This document shows positions 16,472 through 26,322 of a stretch of 64,000 nucleotides of DNA, one piece after another. The translations under genes and the position numbers were made by a program. The DNA is from Flammeovirga sp. SJP92. GTDB lineage: Bacteria; Bacteroidota; Bacteroidia; Cytophagales; Flammeovirgaceae. Under the pieces are notes generated by a model, which saw nothing but the letters and a program-made list of their open reading frames with translations, made no database searches and was not told the origin of the DNA. Each line of letters opens with the position of its first letter. The first letter of the stretch is position 1. Where the stretch lies: the NCBI RefSeq assembly GCF_001583495.1, contig NZ_LQAQ01000093.1:62001-126000 (forward strand). The letters run 5' to 3'.

Positions 16472-16870
16472 ATGAAATCTTTAAAACAACTTCTAGTTCT
16501 AGCGTTATTTGCAATCATCACTGTAAATCCTACATTCGCTAATCCGACTGATAACGAAGATAACGAGATTGACAAATTGCGTGCAGCTGTTGAAAATGCA
16601 ACAGCTACTGACTGGGCTGCTTATGCTAACGCTGCTGACAGATGTATTGAATTGAAAACAAACTTAAGCGAGGCTTATGTGTGGATTGAAAAATCAATCG
16701 CAATCAATGAGAACGCTGAAAACTTAGAGATAAAAGGTGATTACTTAGCATTAAATGGTGCTAACGAAATGGCCATCGAAACATATAACAAAGCGATCTT
16801 GGCAGGCATGTTTGCTGGAGAAGACGTTTCTAAATTACAGAAAAAAGTATTGAAATTGAATCGTCGCTAA
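16472..16870 (+). CDS. Small exported TPR-like helical protein, paralog 3 of 4
   Basis: This 132-residue protein has a signal peptide (about 1-23, ending TFA) and the family core DNEDNEIDKLRAAVENA, AADRCIELKTNLSEAYVWIE, IKGDYLALNGANEMAIETYN and a basic end KLNRR. It is the closest relative of paralog 4 at 60531; both share signal peptide, upstream region and terminator stem, which marks a recent duplication. The conserved cysteine is in AADRCIELK. Expression probably uses the enhancer-type promoter at 16302-16420. Function unknown. Confidence 0.8.
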   Translation: MKSLKQLLVLALFAIITVNPTFANPTDNEDNEIDKLRAAVENATATDWAAYANAADRCIELKTNLSEAYVWIEKSIAINENAENLEIKGDYLALNGANEMAIETYNKAILAGMFAGEDVSKLQKKVLKLNRR

Positions 16871-16917
16871 GGTATCGCTATCACATATTAATTATACTAA
16901 CACGAACGATAGATCAG

Positions 16918-16947
16918 GCCTTCAAGTGAGAACTTGGAGGCTTTTTT
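16918..16947 (+). terminator. Intrinsic terminator of exported paralog 3
   Basis: Stem GCCTTCAAGT/ACTTGGAGGC with one G-T pair, followed by six T. Confidence 0.7.
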
Positions 16948-17065
16948 ATGTCTAAAAGCTACTATAACAAAGTATAGACTATATTTCATACTTTTTTAAG
17001 AATTCAAGATTAATCTAGTATATTGTCATACAAATTAAATAAAATATAAAACTAAATTCATTTAA

Positions 17066-19441
17066 ATGTTTTTCTCATTTATAAAACTTCAATCAACTGT
17101 ACTTTATATTTTTTTGTTCATCGCCATTACAAATGTATCTAATGCTCAAACCCAACATCCATTTTTCTTTTATGACACATTAGATTATCATCAATTTGAT
17201 GCTTTGAAAAAAGATATTGGTGATGCTCAAATCGTTTTGCTTGCTGAACCCGATCATTTTCATGGAAATATTTTCACTGCCAAAATTGAAGTAATGAAAA
17301 TGCTTCATGAAACAATGGGATTTGACATGATTATTTTTGAGAGCGGTTTTTATGGCCTCAATAAAGCTCATGAAGCAATTGAGAAAGGTGAAAATAAGAA
17401 ATGGGCTTACACTAATTGCATTTTCCCAATTTGGCATACTCAAGCTGAATTCCATCCTTTTATGGATTATGTAGTCAATAACTATGACAGTATTAAAGTA
17501 ATGGGGATGGACAATCAAATCAGTGGATTTAATATTGAAAATGCTTTTAGAGAAGACTTCTCTCCTTTTTTTAATTCTGTTACAGCGTATCAGGATTGGT
17601 ATAAATACATCGAATTTATTTCAGAATATCATTTCCCTGAGGAAGAAGATTTAGAAGGGTTCCTCCAAAAAAACAAGGAACTTAAACAAAGAATCCTTGC
17701 GTCTTCAGTTCCTCAAAAAAAAGATCTAGCTCAAACAGTTTACTTTATTTCCGAAACCGCTAAAGACTATTATTACAATAAAGTAAATTTCAAATCAATG
17801 GAGGAGTTTAAAGCCAAAGACAGTAACATCAGAGACCGTTTAATGGCTGAAAACACCCTGTACCTTATGGAAAAGTATCCTCATAAGAAAATGATTGTAT
17901 GGGGAGCTACTGGCCACTTGATGAATAGTATAAGAGGAACAAATGAGGGATTGGATGCATTTTCCCCAATGGGAAGCTACGTTAAAAAGAAGCTGAAAGA
18001 TCAAGCTTATATTTTAGGTTTTACAGGAAAAGTAAAAGGTGACGATGAACTGCCTACTATTGAAAATGAGTTTTATGCCACCTCTCGTCCTTTTGGTTTT
18101 TTGCCTCTTTCCACTTCTGAGGTGATCAACAGTTCCATGATCGGTACAGTTGACAAAGAGAATATTCAAGATGTTGCTACAGATTGGTCTAAAGTAGTAG
18201 ATGGGATCTTCTTTGTTGACGCTATGAGGGATGGTACGGCTAAATTGTATAACTGTGGAGAAAGTGTCTTTAATACTGAAATAAATATTCAAAATGACAC
18301 ACTACAGACCACCTACTCTTTTGAGCTCCAAAAAGAAGAAAAAGTAGAGATTCCAAGTCTTTTTTTCAAGGACAATGCTAGTTTCAAAAAACAAAAAGGC
18401 GTTGTATATGACAATACAACCAAAGCTATTATCCCCTATGCCAGTGTTATCACCACTGATTCCAAAAGAGGTACCGCATCAAACGAAAAAGGGCAATTTG
18501 TTATTGCCATTCCTTCTAAAAAAGACTCTATTGTGATTTCATCTATTGGATATAAAACAATCAAAATTGCTCCATCTAACAATGTTGTAGAAATCTACTT
18601 AGAGCAAAAAGTAGATGAAATGACTACATTAACTATTTCTTCTGAACCTATCACTGCGAAAGGAATTCTTAAAAAGGTAATTAAAGCAATTCCTGATAAC
18701 TACAATCAAGAGCCTCATACAAAAGTATTTTACAACGAATTTATTTATACTCCTTTGGGAACAAAGGACCAGAGGTTCTATAAAATGGATTTTGAAGTAT
18801 ATGATAAAAACGGATATAAGCCAGAAATGATGTTTCCTATGCGATATACAGGTTTTAGAAAGGTGCTCAGAGCCTCTTACTGCCCTTTAGATGCTGTACA
18901 AAATGATACCGTCTCTTATACTGTTTTAGATGCTGAAAATATGAATAAGTTTGCCTTTGGGAATTGGCTTTATGGTTCTGACATTGTCAATGTGCGAAAT
19001 AATAACTTTTTAAACAGAAGTAAAACCTCTAAATATGATTTCGAATTCTCGGATGTGATCGTCAAAGATGGAAAAGAAATTTATGTGCTAAAATTCTCTA
19101 CTGAGGAAACAAGTTTCCGTTCAACAGTTATATTGGAACCTAAAATTTTTTACGGGACTTTATATATTGATGCTGAAAGCTATGCCATTCTTGAAGCAAA
19201 ATATTCAGTGGTGCATGATGTTGAAAGACTTAGTCATTACTGGCCTTATACCAAATATCCGCTGAAAGAACTTTCTTTTAGTGATCAAAGAGTAGTTTAT
19301 AAGAAACAAGCTGACGGATTCTATTACTTAAGTGAATTTTTTGCAGAAACAAACATTCCTGATAAAGCATCATACAGCCACCTTATACTTAATGAAATTA
19401 AAATAGGAGAACGAGAAAGAGAAGAAGGTTTATCAAATTAG
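17066..19441 (+). CDS. Exported fusion: erythromycin-esterase-like domain plus carboxypeptidase-regulatory-like domain
   Basis: The 791-residue protein has a signal peptide (about 1-28, ending SNAQ). Residues about 35-330 resemble the erythromycin esterase (EreA) fold: LLAEPDHFHG, MIIFESGFYG and, near the end, RDRLMAENTLYL plus KMIVWGATGHL, where the family keeps catalytic His and Glu residues. Residues about 443-515 are a carboxypeptidase-D-regulatory-like beta sandwich (KGVVYDNTTKAIIPYASV, ISSIGYKTI). The last 270 residues match the uncharacterised tail often following that domain. A macrolide role is unlikely for an exported fusion of this kind; a cell-envelope hydrolase is more plausible but unproven. 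A strong terminator follows. Confidence 0.65.
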   Translation: MFFSFIKLQSTVLYIFLFIAITNVSNAQTQHPFFFYDTLDYHQFDALKKDIGDAQIVLLAEPDHFHGNIFTAKIEVMKMLHETMGFDMIIFESGFYGLNKAHEAIEKGENKKWAYTNCIFPIWHTQAEFHPFMDYVVNNYDSIKVMGMDNQISGFNIENAFREDFSPFFNSVTAYQDWYKYIEFISEYHFPEEEDLEGFLQKNKELKQRILASSVPQKKDLAQTVYFISETAKDYYYNKVNFKSMEEFKAKDSNIRDRLMAENTLYLMEKYPHKKMIVWGATGHLMNSIRGTNEGLDAFSPMGSYVKKKLKDQAYILGFTGKVKGDDELPTIENEFYATSRPFGFLPLSTSEVINSSMIGTVDKENIQDVATDWSKVVDGIFFVDAMRDGTAKLYNCGESVFNTEINIQNDTLQTTYSFELQKEEKVEIPSLFFKDNASFKKQKGVVYDNTTKAIIPYASVITTDSKRGTASNEKGQFVIAIPSKKDSIVISSIGYKTIKIAPSNNVVEIYLEQKVDEMTTLTISSEPITAKGILKKVIKAIPDNYNQEPHTKVFYNEFIYTPLGTKDQRFYKMDFEVYDKNGYKPEMMFPMRYTGFRKVLRASYCPLDAVQNDTVSYTVLDAENMNKFAFGNWLYGSDIVNVRNNNFLNRSKTSKYDFEFSDVIVKDGKEIYVLKFSTEETSFRSTVILEPKIFYGTLYIDAESYAILEAKYSVVHDVERLSHYWPYTKYPLKELSFSDQRVVYKKQADGFYYLSEFFAETNIPDKASYSHLILNEIKIGEREREEGLSN

Positions 19442-19458
19442 TTTCCCAAAAGAATAGA

Positions 19459-19504
19459 AATAGCGGGCCAGTAAATTCGTTTTTACTAGCCCACTATTTT
19501 TTTT
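19459..19504 (+). terminator. Strong bidirectional terminator between convergent genes
   Basis: Long stem ATAGCGGGCCAGTAAA with TTTTACTAGCCCACTAT around a TTCG-type loop, followed by eight T. It serves the gene at 17066 and, read in reverse, the hydrolase gene at 19514. Confidence 0.7.
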
Positions 19505-19513
19505 GATGCAGAT

Positions 19514-22255
19514 CTATTTATTCAAAAGAACTTTCTTCACTGTAGCATTGCCATTAACATCAAAAAACTTCAATAAATACACTCCTTTTTCTTGATCGCT
19601 GAGTGATATTTTTTCACGAGCACTATCTAAATCAACCGATAAAACTTCTCTTCCTAAAGCCGTGTAAATGGTCAAATGATGGTAATCTTCTGGCTTTTCC
19701 AGGTTGATAATCCCTGTACTTGGATTAGGGTATATTTTGAGCTGATCAGCCTGCTCTAAAAACTGTTTTCTTTGATTGCTTTGTGATAAATAATAGCTCC
19801 CTTTTTGAATAATGTAAGCGATGTCCTTTCCTGCTTGCAAGTTTTGAAGGCCAATCACAAGCTGTCGGTTACTTCCCAATACTGAAGCTTCATTTTGCAT
19901 TATTCCTGTGGTGGTATTGAAAGAAGTTACATAATAGAGTTCATTGTCTACACCACTGATGGTCATGTTCGGAGATCGTGTTGTGGTTGATTTATTGTAA
20001 AAATAAACGAACAATTTATCTCCTGCTTTTACTCCCATTTTATCAATATTATCATTGCCTGTGATGGTCAATGTCTGCTCTTGATCATTCATGGCATTGA
20101 GCATTATGTCAGAGTAAGCTGATACAGAAGTCAATTCATCATTAAAACCTTCATAAGTAAAATCTTCCCACCACCATGTCATAGGTAAAATGGGCGTTGG
20201 CTGGAATAGTGCAGTCCATAATCCTCTGTGAAATGACTTTTGGTAATCAGCCATCGTTTGTGAAGTGGGAGCTACCCAATCATCCGCAAATTCTCCTGCT
20301 ACATAAGGTTTATTGTATCGATCGGTAAGCGTTTGAATGGCTGAAATTACTCCTTCAACAGGGCCGTAAGGGTGACTTTGGATCAAATCCAAGTTGGGTT
20401 GATGAAACATATTATTGATCTCCGCCCCCGTGATACTTGTGGTTACAATATGATTGTAAGGGTCAATGGATTTCAAATAAGTACTCATCTCATTGTGCCA
20501 TGCTTCGATGTCATTGGCATTAAAGTTCTCGTCTCGAATCAGGTTGTCCACCTCATTGAATAATTCAATGGCTCCAATATTTGTATGATAACCCCATCTT
20601 GCAATGATATATCTTAATCTGTTTTTGTAAAGCTGTTTGGCACTTTCATTCGTGAAAAATGCTTTATGATCAGAGATTGGACCTCCATTACCTGAGTAAT
20701 AATTATGATCCCACCAATAATTGTTTCCTCCCCAATAGTCGGGTTCTTCTAATAGTGCTCCGTGATAATCCAAAGTCAGCATGATGTAAATTCCATTTTG
20801 AGAAGCCTGATCCAACATCCAATCCATTCGAGCAATGGCAGATAGATTGTAGGTTTCATTTCCATCGGTGTATCTTCCAAAGTCTGTCTTTTTCCATTCC
20901 AATGGAAGGTTCCAAGGGCACATCCATGTTCTAATGAAGTTGGCATTTTTACTTTTCATCTGCTGAAAGAAATAATCGTAGGTGAAAGTTTGATCATCTC
21001 CTAAATCCAAACGGGCTTCCCATGCGAAGTTCTCTCCTATTCCTCTAAACTTACGATCTGAATCAAACTTCAGATTATAAAAAGAGGCCTCATTGGTATG
21101 TAAAAAACCATCGTTGTAAGAATTGTTGACTGTAAAAGTATAAACACCGGAACGTTGTGAGTTTTGCGTTTTTTCCACATCTACCACCAGCTGATATTGT
21201 CCTGTTTCCTGGGGTGTGAATCTTCCTTTCCAAAGGGAATTTCTAGAAACACCTGAGTAATAAAAACAAGGGACTACCAACTCTTTTCCGCTAGGAGTGA
21301 TCAAGACCATATCCGTTTTGATGTTGTTGGGGTTGTAGGGATCTGAATATCGCGCATTCAATTGAATATCCACTTCCAAATCATCATAGAGGTTCATGCT
21401 TGTTTTCTGCAAACTGACAGAAGTGATAAAGTTTCCGTTACCCATGTTTTGGGTTGTAGCATTGACAGTGTTGCTTTTCCCTGATTCGTTCCCCACCAAA
21501 TCATAAGCACTGACGGTAAAAGTGTAATTGCTATTCGCATTGAGTTGTGATACCTCGAAGGAAGTGGTGTTAGAACGACCTACTTCTGTATTGTTCTTAT
21601 ATATCACATAACCTATCACTCCTACATTATCAGAGGAAGCGTTCCATTGGAGGGACACACTTTTGGAAGAGGTTTTGGTGACAGATAAACTTTGTGGTTG
21701 TGTTGGGCGAGTGGTATCAACGTTTTGTTTTGCTTTTACAAAGTCATCTAAATACCATTCAACTCCAGCAGTAGTGGAAGTATAATCAAAAGTGATGATC
21801 ATTTTTCCATAGTTTCCATTGGCTATTCCTGAGAAGTCAAACGTTAGCTCTTCCCATTGATTGGTGTTTGATGGGGTGGCATACCTCGCAACATAACTTC
21901 CTGAAGGACCGTCTTCAAACTTCATCATTATGGTTCCAACCGCCGATGTTCTGACTTTGAGTTTGTAAACAGGATAGTTCTCAAAATCAATTTCTTCTGA
22001 AAGGTTCAATGAAAGAAAATCCCATTGGTAAGCTGTAGATACAAACTTTCCTACTTGTGATGATGAGTTGACAGCATCTTGACTGGGATTGTTGACGGTG
22101 GTGTAACTTGCATTGTTACTGGCTTGAAAGTTTAAGGTGCTTTGTTCCCAATCGGAAAGGAATACTCTTTGGTGAGCGTTGATTTCTAAATTGCAAAGTG
22201 CAAGAAGAAGAGAGGTCATCAATAAAAATTGAACCTTAGTAGTAATACATTTCAT
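19514..22255 (-). CDS. Secreted DUF5060/GH5-like glycoside hydrolase with CBM-like, FN3 and T9SS domains
   Basis: The 913-residue protein has a signal peptide (1-27), a CBM-like sandwich (about 35-175), an FN3 domain (about 182-268), a DUF5060 sandwich (about 273-378), a (beta/alpha)8 hydrolase domain (about 390-735) and a T9SS tail (about 840-913, YPNPSTGIINLEKPE). The catalytic domain has GAIELFNEVDN as acid/base and YVAGEFADDW as nucleophile, the clan GH-A pattern. Proteins of this type cut plant or algal polysaccharides outside the cell; a mannan-type substrate is inferred from neighbours. The catalytic region is paralogous to the gene at 57702. It is the most downstream gene of the minus-strand Sus cluster but may have its own promoter. 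Confidence 0.8.
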   Translation of the reverse strand: MKCITTKVQFLLMTSLLLALCNLEINAHQRVFLSDWEQSTLNFQASNNASYTTVNNPSQDAVNSSSQVGKFVSTAYQWDFLSLNLSEEIDFENYPVYKLKVRTSAVGTIMMKFEDGPSGSYVARYATPSNTNQWEELTFDFSGIANGNYGKMIITFDYTSTTAGVEWYLDDFVKAKQNVDTTRPTQPQSLSVTKTSSKSVSLQWNASSDNVGVIGYVIYKNNTEVGRSNTTSFEVSQLNANSNYTFTVSAYDLVGNESGKSNTVNATTQNMGNGNFITSVSLQKTSMNLYDDLEVDIQLNARYSDPYNPNNIKTDMVLITPSGKELVVPCFYYSGVSRNSLWKGRFTPQETGQYQLVVDVEKTQNSQRSGVYTFTVNNSYNDGFLHTNEASFYNLKFDSDRKFRGIGENFAWEARLDLGDDQTFTYDYFFQQMKSKNANFIRTWMCPWNLPLEWKKTDFGRYTDGNETYNLSAIARMDWMLDQASQNGIYIMLTLDYHGALLEEPDYWGGNNYWWDHNYYSGNGGPISDHKAFFTNESAKQLYKNRLRYIIARWGYHTNIGAIELFNEVDNLIRDENFNANDIEAWHNEMSTYLKSIDPYNHIVTTSITGAEINNMFHQPNLDLIQSHPYGPVEGVISAIQTLTDRYNKPYVAGEFADDWVAPTSQTMADYQKSFHRGLWTALFQPTPILPMTWWWEDFTYEGFNDELTSVSAYSDIMLNAMNDQEQTLTITGNDNIDKMGVKAGDKLFVYFYNKSTTTRSPNMTISGVDNELYYVTSFNTTTGIMQNEASVLGSNRQLVIGLQNLQAGKDIAYIIQKGSYYLSQSNQRKQFLEQADQLKIYPNPSTGIINLEKPEDYHHLTIYTALGREVLSVDLDSAREKISLSDQEKGVYLLKFFDVNGNATVKKVLLNK

Positions 22256-22295
22256 GTGCTAGTTGATTTAAGAAGGAATTGGTGAAGGGATTTGC

Positions 22296-22449
22296 TGTAA
22301 ACTAATCTATCGTCACCTTTCGAGGTACTACTTCCAAGCTTCTTTCACCCACTGGCGCGAATGTTAAGCGAAAGCGTCATTCGTGTCCTAATGATCATCA
22401 GAAATCTCCTGATTTCTACAACAAAAAGTATAAGTAAATTAGTTGACAG
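22296..22449 (-). mobile_element. Short MITE-like element with a REP-A copy
   Basis: The left end TGTAAACTAATCTATCG and the right end TTAGTTGACA form imperfect terminal inverted repeats like those of 46807-47188. The interior is mostly the REP-A copy 22353-22417. Confidence 0.5.
22353..22417 (-). repeat. REP-A copy
   Basis: Stem 2 CGAATG/CATTCG around GTTAAGCGAAAGCGT, then stem 1 AGAAATC/GATTTCT. Confidence 0.75.
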
Positions 22450-22495
22450 TGTAAATAAGGTATTTAAGAATTGAGTTCCTAAAGTGGTTTTATGA

Positions 22496-22613
22496 TGGTT
22501 CGTGAGCCACAAGGCATTGTGGCTCTACATAACGATACCTTTTCAATTTAGCAATCCATATCAAGTGGGAGTATCCTCCTGTAGAGACGCAATGCTTTGC
22601 GTCTCACGAACCA
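22496..22613. repeat. REP-B nested palindromic element
   Basis: Outer inverted repeat TGGTTCGTGAG/CTCACGAACCA encloses two hairpins, AGCCACAA/TTGTGGCT and GAGACGCAA/TTGCGTCTC, with CTCTACA/TGTAGAG between. Related copies are at 33084 and 59792. Confidence 0.7.
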
Positions 22614-22797
22614 CTGCACGGACCACTTTTATAACCAATATCATTCTTCATAAAAGTACCAATTACATTATCTGCATTCATCCAAATCCTTAAGTAATAA
22701 TTTATTTCAGTGATGAACCATTTATACGGTTCAATGTTCCTAGTCACAAGATCTTAGAATTTAGTGCTTTAATCACATACTATTTCATTGATAATCA

Positions 22798-22810
22798 ATA
22801 CTTTTTTGAA
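22798..22810 (+). promoter_or_regulatory. Shared 13-mer ATACTTTTTTGAA
   Basis: The exact 13-mer occurs also at 31254-31266 and 57484-57496, each in a gap next to a carbohydrate gene of this locus. Candidate regulator site; T-richness makes chance possible. Confidence 0.3.
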
Positions 22811-22837
22811 GATGAAAATTATGCTCCATATTTATTT

Positions 22838-23947
22838 TTAATCATCAAGGTCTTTGAAAAGTAATGGAGCAATCATCAATAAATTTTCTCTCCAAACTTT
22901 ATAAGTATGTCCTCCAGAAGTGGATTTAAATTGATAAGAAATACCTGCTTTATCAAATAGAGCCAGCGTCTCCATCCCATTATCATAAGCATGATCTTCT
23001 TGTCCTCCTTGTGTAAAATAGAGCAACTTATTATGCTTATTAAAACTGTTTGAAATTGCTTTAACTTGTCGCTCTCTTAACGCTTTATCATCCACAATTC
23101 CTCTCGCTTTTTTCCAAGTATCACTTAACCACCATCCAGAGCTTAAAACCCCAACATAATCAAATTGATCAGGATGATACATAATCACTTCTAAAGTTTC
23201 CAACCCGCCCATAGACAGTCCAATAATTGCTCGTTGAGAAGATGTTGTTTTTACTTTATAAGTATACTCAATAAATGGAATAATATCGTTGATTAATTCG
23301 TCTTTGAATATAGGAACCCTGCCCAATATGTGTTCTGTTTCTATTGTTCCATTTGGCATTACAACCACCATCGGTTCAATTTTACCTTCAGCAAGTAGGT
23401 TGTCTAAAATGTTACCAGTACACCCTGCGTTAGACCAAGAAAGGTCATTTCCACCTCCTCCATGAATCAAATATAAAACAGGTAATTCTTCTATTGATTT
23501 TTCATACCCAAAAGGAGTCCATACATGCAGTCTTCTTGTTTCTTGTAAAGTACTCGAATAATAGTATCGTTTTGACAATGCCCCATGTTTCACATTTTCC
23601 TTTAAAGAGTAGAAATTTTCTTTCGTTTTCACCTCAAAAGTCGGTGTACTTTCTCTCATCAATGGTGATTGAGGATCAACTACTTTCATTCCATCCACCT
23701 CAAAATAATAAGTATAAATTCCATCTTCAACATTATACCAAAAGCCTTCCCAAACGCCAGTGCTATCTTTTATAAAATCTACTTTATCCCACTTATCATA
23801 CGATTTTAATTCAATGTGACTCGCATCAGGAGCATAAATTCGAAAAGCTACTTTTTTATCAGGGTAAACTTCTGTTGAAAGATAATTTTGAGCAATTAGT
23901 TGATGGAATATCAAATTAAATAAGAAGGAAATAAATATTTTTTTCAT
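22838..23947 (-). CDS. Exported CE1-like carbohydrate esterase with N-terminal Ig-like domain
   Basis: The 369-residue protein has a signal peptide (1-19, ending LIAQ), an E-set/CBM48-like domain (about 25-105) and an esterase D-type alpha/beta hydrolase (about 120-365). The nucleophile serine is in the elbow GLSMGG, LIHGGGGND supplies the oxyanion region and GGHTYKVW the catalytic histidine. CE1 and related esterases remove acetyl or feruloyl groups from plant polysaccharides. It lies between the surface lipoprotein and the DUF5060 hydrolase in the Sus-type cluster, and deacetylation of an acetylated mannan is the likely role. Confidence 0.8.
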   Translation of the reverse strand: MKKIFISFLFNLIFHQLIAQNYLSTEVYPDKKVAFRIYAPDASHIELKSYDKWDKVDFIKDSTGVWEGFWYNVEDGIYTYYFEVDGMKVVDPQSPLMRESTPTFEVKTKENFYSLKENVKHGALSKRYYYSSTLQETRRLHVWTPFGYEKSIEELPVLYLIHGGGGNDLSWSNAGCTGNILDNLLAEGKIEPMVVVMPNGTIETEHILGRVPIFKDELINDIIPFIEYTYKVKTTSSQRAIIGLSMGGLETLEVIMYHPDQFDYVGVLSSGWWLSDTWKKARGIVDDKALRERQVKAISNSFNKHNKLLYFTQGGQEDHAYDNGMETLALFDKAGISYQFKSTSGGHTYKVWRENLLMIAPLLFKDLDD

Positions 23948-24069
23948 TGGAATAGTTTTTTAAAAATAAGGCACTACCCAAAACATTGAATAGCGCCCGA
24001 TAGTATGAAATGTTTAGTTAAGAGAGACTAGACTTACTTCTCTAATCTCTCGTTCACCTTTTATTGAAA

Positions 24070-25932
24070 TTACTTATCTGTAATTCTATAGTAAACCTCT
24101 CCGATTCCATCAACATTAAATTTGATTTGGAAATCAAAATCTCCTTTAGAGTTCCAAAGGTTTGTTTTAGAATAAGTGATAGTTCCACCATCTTCTGTAT
24201 TGATCACCATATTTCCTACTGGAGCACCCCACTCTTCACCTGTTACAGTGTAAGTAAATGTACCTGATTTGATAGTATACTCACCTACATCAAATGTTCC
24301 ATCCGCTCCGTAGTCAACCGTAATTTTACCAGTGTATACCTGATCATTTTGCTCAACTTCTGAGAACGTAATTACATCGTTATCCGCTGCTTGTGAATCA
24401 CTATAACGTTGATGTCCTTGATCGTCATCACTGTTCCAATAGTAAGTGTTCAATAACACTCCTTCTCTGGCAGTCCATCTTCCTTCAGGGAAAATACCAT
24501 CAGGATCTGGCGTTGGGTCAACAGGAGTTTCACCGTCACATGGTTTAGTCCCTACAAAGTTTCTTACAAATTTGTACCAGTGAGCCTCTTGGTCACTTCC
24601 TGCAAAACCACCATTAAATTTTAATGTGAAATTATCCGCTCCGCTACCTTCTACAGCGTTTGGTACTTCAAGTTCAGTACCGTCAGTAGCAATAAATTTC
24701 ATTGTCCAGAATTCTCTACTTTCTGTATTATCTGGGTTTTGTAAGATTTTTAATTCGAATGTTCCGCTTTCAGGGAAAACTACCCAATCAGTACCGTTTC
24801 CGTTGGTAAGGATACCGTCAGCCCCTGCCAAGTATTGGAAATCACCTGATAAAATACCTGTTGATGTATCGAATGATTCATTGCTGAAACGTAAGATATT
24901 ATCATAATCATCGCAGATACCAGCATCTCCACCTGGCCAGAAACCAATGTCCTCAATTCCCCAGTCACCATTTAATGAAATTGGCGAGTACTCTGGAATG
25001 ACAGGATCTTTATCCTCTTCCTCTTCTTCATCTGGAAGTTCCGCACCTTCACGAATGATAGTATACCAAACTTTTTTACCGTAGTTTAATTCCAACTCAT
25101 TGTAATTACAATCCTGCCATCCTAATTCATAAGCTTGCGGTTCAAAAGCCAATTGGAAAATGGAGAAATCTTCAGTGTCTTCCCATTCAATTGGAAGTGT
25201 GGTTTCTGTAACTCCATCTTGGGTTAATACAATTGTATTGTTGGTTAGATTCAACACCCAATCAAATTCACCTTGAGGCATTCTTCCATAATAAGGAGCG
25301 TAATCAAGGTCAGCACCTAAACAAGCACCTTCTAATACAAATGTTTCAAACTGACTATCTGCACCAGCAGAATAAGTACCCGTACCATAAAGATTGCCCA
25401 CTTCATCCACACCAACAGTCATAAATTCTAGTTCATTGTCAGTAGCCGCACCAGCTCCAGGTAATGTCCACTCTACGTCTTTTACACCTTCCCAGCCCCA
25501 GCTTTCACCTTCGCCGATAAAGTAATGGAATTCCATAGGCTTACCTACTTTCCACTTACCCTGTAGTTTATTATCAAATGACTCTACTGTCAATACCCAA
25601 TCTCTTACATCACCTGTTTCTGAAGTCACTTGATACGTAAACGTTCCAGAAGATAAATCTACGGCTTCACCTGAAGCAGGATAAATAGTAGCACCATAAG
25701 AAACCTCTATCACAGGAGTAACACTAGTAAGATCCATACCGTCTATCACGTATATGGTAAAGTCACTTTCATTGGGTGTCCTATTTATTTCTGCAGGACC
25801 GATTTGAAGGCCATCAATAAAATAAGAAATGATGGCTCTTTCACTTGTCAAAATCTCATTGGGATTATCAGGCTGACAGCCCAACATGCCCATTAAGCAA
25901 GCGATTAGAAAGAAGTTTTTTATATTTTTCAT
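24070..25932 (-). CDS. Surface lipoprotein in the SusE/SGBP position
   Basis: The 620-residue protein starts MKNIKNFFLIACLMGMLGCQ, a lipoprotein signal with cysteine 19. Residues about 30-118 form a DUF5018-like Ig domain (TVTSETGDVRDWVLTVES-like pattern). The rest contains three related beta-rich modules (about 120-300, 315-470 and 480-620) that share the theme of GxWxx...GExG, with an acidic linker DEEEEEDKD before the second. Genes in this place after susD usually encode surface glycan-binding proteins, and this is the best guess here. No hydrolase motif is visible. It is separated from susD by 390 bp that include a MITE-like insertion. Confidence 0.65.
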   Translation of the reverse strand: MKNIKNFFLIACLMGMLGCQPDNPNEILTSERAIISYFIDGLQIGPAEINRTPNESDFTIYVIDGMDLTSVTPVIEVSYGATIYPASGEAVDLSSGTFTYQVTSETGDVRDWVLTVESFDNKLQGKWKVGKPMEFHYFIGEGESWGWEGVKDVEWTLPGAGAATDNELEFMTVGVDEVGNLYGTGTYSAGADSQFETFVLEGACLGADLDYAPYYGRMPQGEFDWVLNLTNNTIVLTQDGVTETTLPIEWEDTEDFSIFQLAFEPQAYELGWQDCNYNELELNYGKKVWYTIIREGAELPDEEEEEDKDPVIPEYSPISLNGDWGIEDIGFWPGGDAGICDDYDNILRFSNESFDTSTGILSGDFQYLAGADGILTNGNGTDWVVFPESGTFELKILQNPDNTESREFWTMKFIATDGTELEVPNAVEGSGADNFTLKFNGGFAGSDQEAHWYKFVRNFVGTKPCDGETPVDPTPDPDGIFPEGRWTAREGVLLNTYYWNSDDDQGHQRYSDSQAADNDVITFSEVEQNDQVYTGKITVDYGADGTFDVGEYTIKSGTFTYTVTGEEWGAPVGNMVINTEDGGTITYSKTNLWNSKGDFDFQIKFNVDGIGEVYYRITDK

Positions 25933-25973
25933 AAGCTTGAAATTTTGTCGAATAGATTATGTGTTTCGTCAAT

Positions 25974-26315
25974 CGTAAACTATTAAATGACGCTTTTATC
26001 AACTTTAAAGGGACTACTTCCAAACTTCCTCCTTCTTCATTTTTGCCTTGAAACAAAAACGAAGCAAAAAATTCAAGGCTTAGAAGTCAAAAGCTAAATT
26101 CCGTTCCTTTCACCTAAATGATTTTAAACTCGCTACGCTCAAACAAGAAAATCATTCTTTACGGCTCAATACATGAAATTCTTAACGCTTTTCCCTTCAA
26201 TGCCGAGGAAAGAACTACTCAACTAGGAGAGAAGTATTCCAATGGCACTAACATTAAGCAATTGCGTCATTAGTGTCCTACTAATTTTTGACGATCAGCA
26301 GGACACCTGAATAAC
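25974..26315 (-). mobile_element. MITE-like composite element, degenerate copy, between susD and the surface lipoprotein gene
   Basis: The left end is CGTAAACTATTAAATGACG. The body matches the reverse complement of 46807-47188, including the palindrome around TTGTTTC. A degenerate REP-A hairpin (26244-26278) is at the right. No ORF beyond shadows. Confidence 0.55.
26244..26278 (-). repeat. Degenerate REP-A half copy
   Basis: Only hairpin 2 is kept, with a further compensated stem CACTAA/TTAGTG around the loop ATTAAGCAATTGCGT. Confidence 0.5.
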
Positions 26316-26322
26316 AGTTATT

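Noticed and set aside
17066-18100. Macrolide resistance gene
   Set aside because: The EreA-like part is exported and fused to other domains, and there is no resistance context, so fold similarity does not support that function.
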